Assembly: GCA_046343415.1 (NCBI GenBank)
Contig: JBKDNL010000001.1
Span: 1-6,870 of the forward strand
Direction: 5' to 3'
From: JALHMQ01 sp020248785
GTDB taxonomy: Bacteria; Pseudomonadota; Gammaproteobacteria; Burkholderiales; Burkholderiaceae_F
Length of the DNA: 6,870 nucleotides
Shown: in pieces, positions 6,783 through 6,870 of the stretch
Position numbering within the stretch: position 1 is the stretch's first letter
Layout of the letters: every line of letters begins with the position of its first letter
Program-made: the position numbers and the translations under genes
Notes under the pieces: generated by a model
What the model was told of the DNA's origin: nothing
The model's database searches: none
The model's input: the letters and a program-made list of their open reading frames with translations, nothing else

Positions 6783-6870
6783 TTACTGGGTACAGGCGGG
6801 ATTCAATCCAAGCAGTTTGAAGGCTTTGTCCTGCAGCGGTGTGGGGCGCGAGGTCAGGACGATCTTGGCC
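6783..6870 (-). CDS. C-terminal tail of a probable insertion-sequence transposase (partial)
   Basis: On the minus strand a frame entering at base 6869 encodes 28 residues before TAA at 6785-6783. The tail contains TSRPTPLQDKAFKLLGL, a pattern I associate with the C-termini of some DDE transposases in which a Pro-Thr-x-Leu-Gln segment precedes a short helix. Family assignment is not possible from 28 residues; an IS1634-like element is one guess. It converges on the broken lipoprotein gene, with 41 bases between the two stops, so the element's end probably lies at about 6740-6782. Lower GC than the operon and the decayed neighbours fit an accessory, insertion-rich flank. Confidence 0.45.
   Translation of the reverse strand, partial: AKIVLTSRPTPLQDKAFKLLGLNPACTQ

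Overview
The window is very GC-rich (about 70% in the coding line I counted, 1801-1860), with dense GC-ending codons and short Shine-Dalgarno sites. It also holds a lipoprotein whose lipobox is followed by a Gly-rich linker (LLSACGGG), a common Burkholderiales style. Together these suggest a high-GC betaproteobacterium, probably Burkholderiales. This is inference, since no marker gene is present.

Bases 1-5586 hold a tight plus-strand operon. The tail of an unidentified gene (ends 183) overlaps by ATGA a 969-residue double-AAA+ metalloprotease (180-3089). That overlaps by ATGA a signal-peptide-bearing trypsin-like serine protease (3086-4516), which in turn overlaps by ATGA an FHA-domain protein with about five membrane segments (4513-5586). 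The AAA+ protein is the most unusual item. An N-terminal ClpB/Hsp100-type AAA module that has lost its ATP-site residues is fused to an FtsH-type AAA+ ATPase with an intact M41 zinc-protease site, and there is no membrane anchor.

Bases 5586-6870 are a decayed, mobile-element-rich flank. A truncated, frameshifted ISL3-family transposase remnant starts at the FHA stop codon. It is followed by an FN3-domain lipoprotein gene broken by an in-frame TAG, and then by the C-terminal end of a probable transposase on the minus strand. GC falls to about 48-63% here.

Working model (inference): the three genes are translationally coupled and place one protease in the cytosol, one in the periplasm, and an FHA sensor/adaptor in the inner membrane between them. 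This would suit an envelope-spanning protein quality-control, signalling or conflict system. I do not recognise it as a named system, and its function cannot be read from sequence alone.
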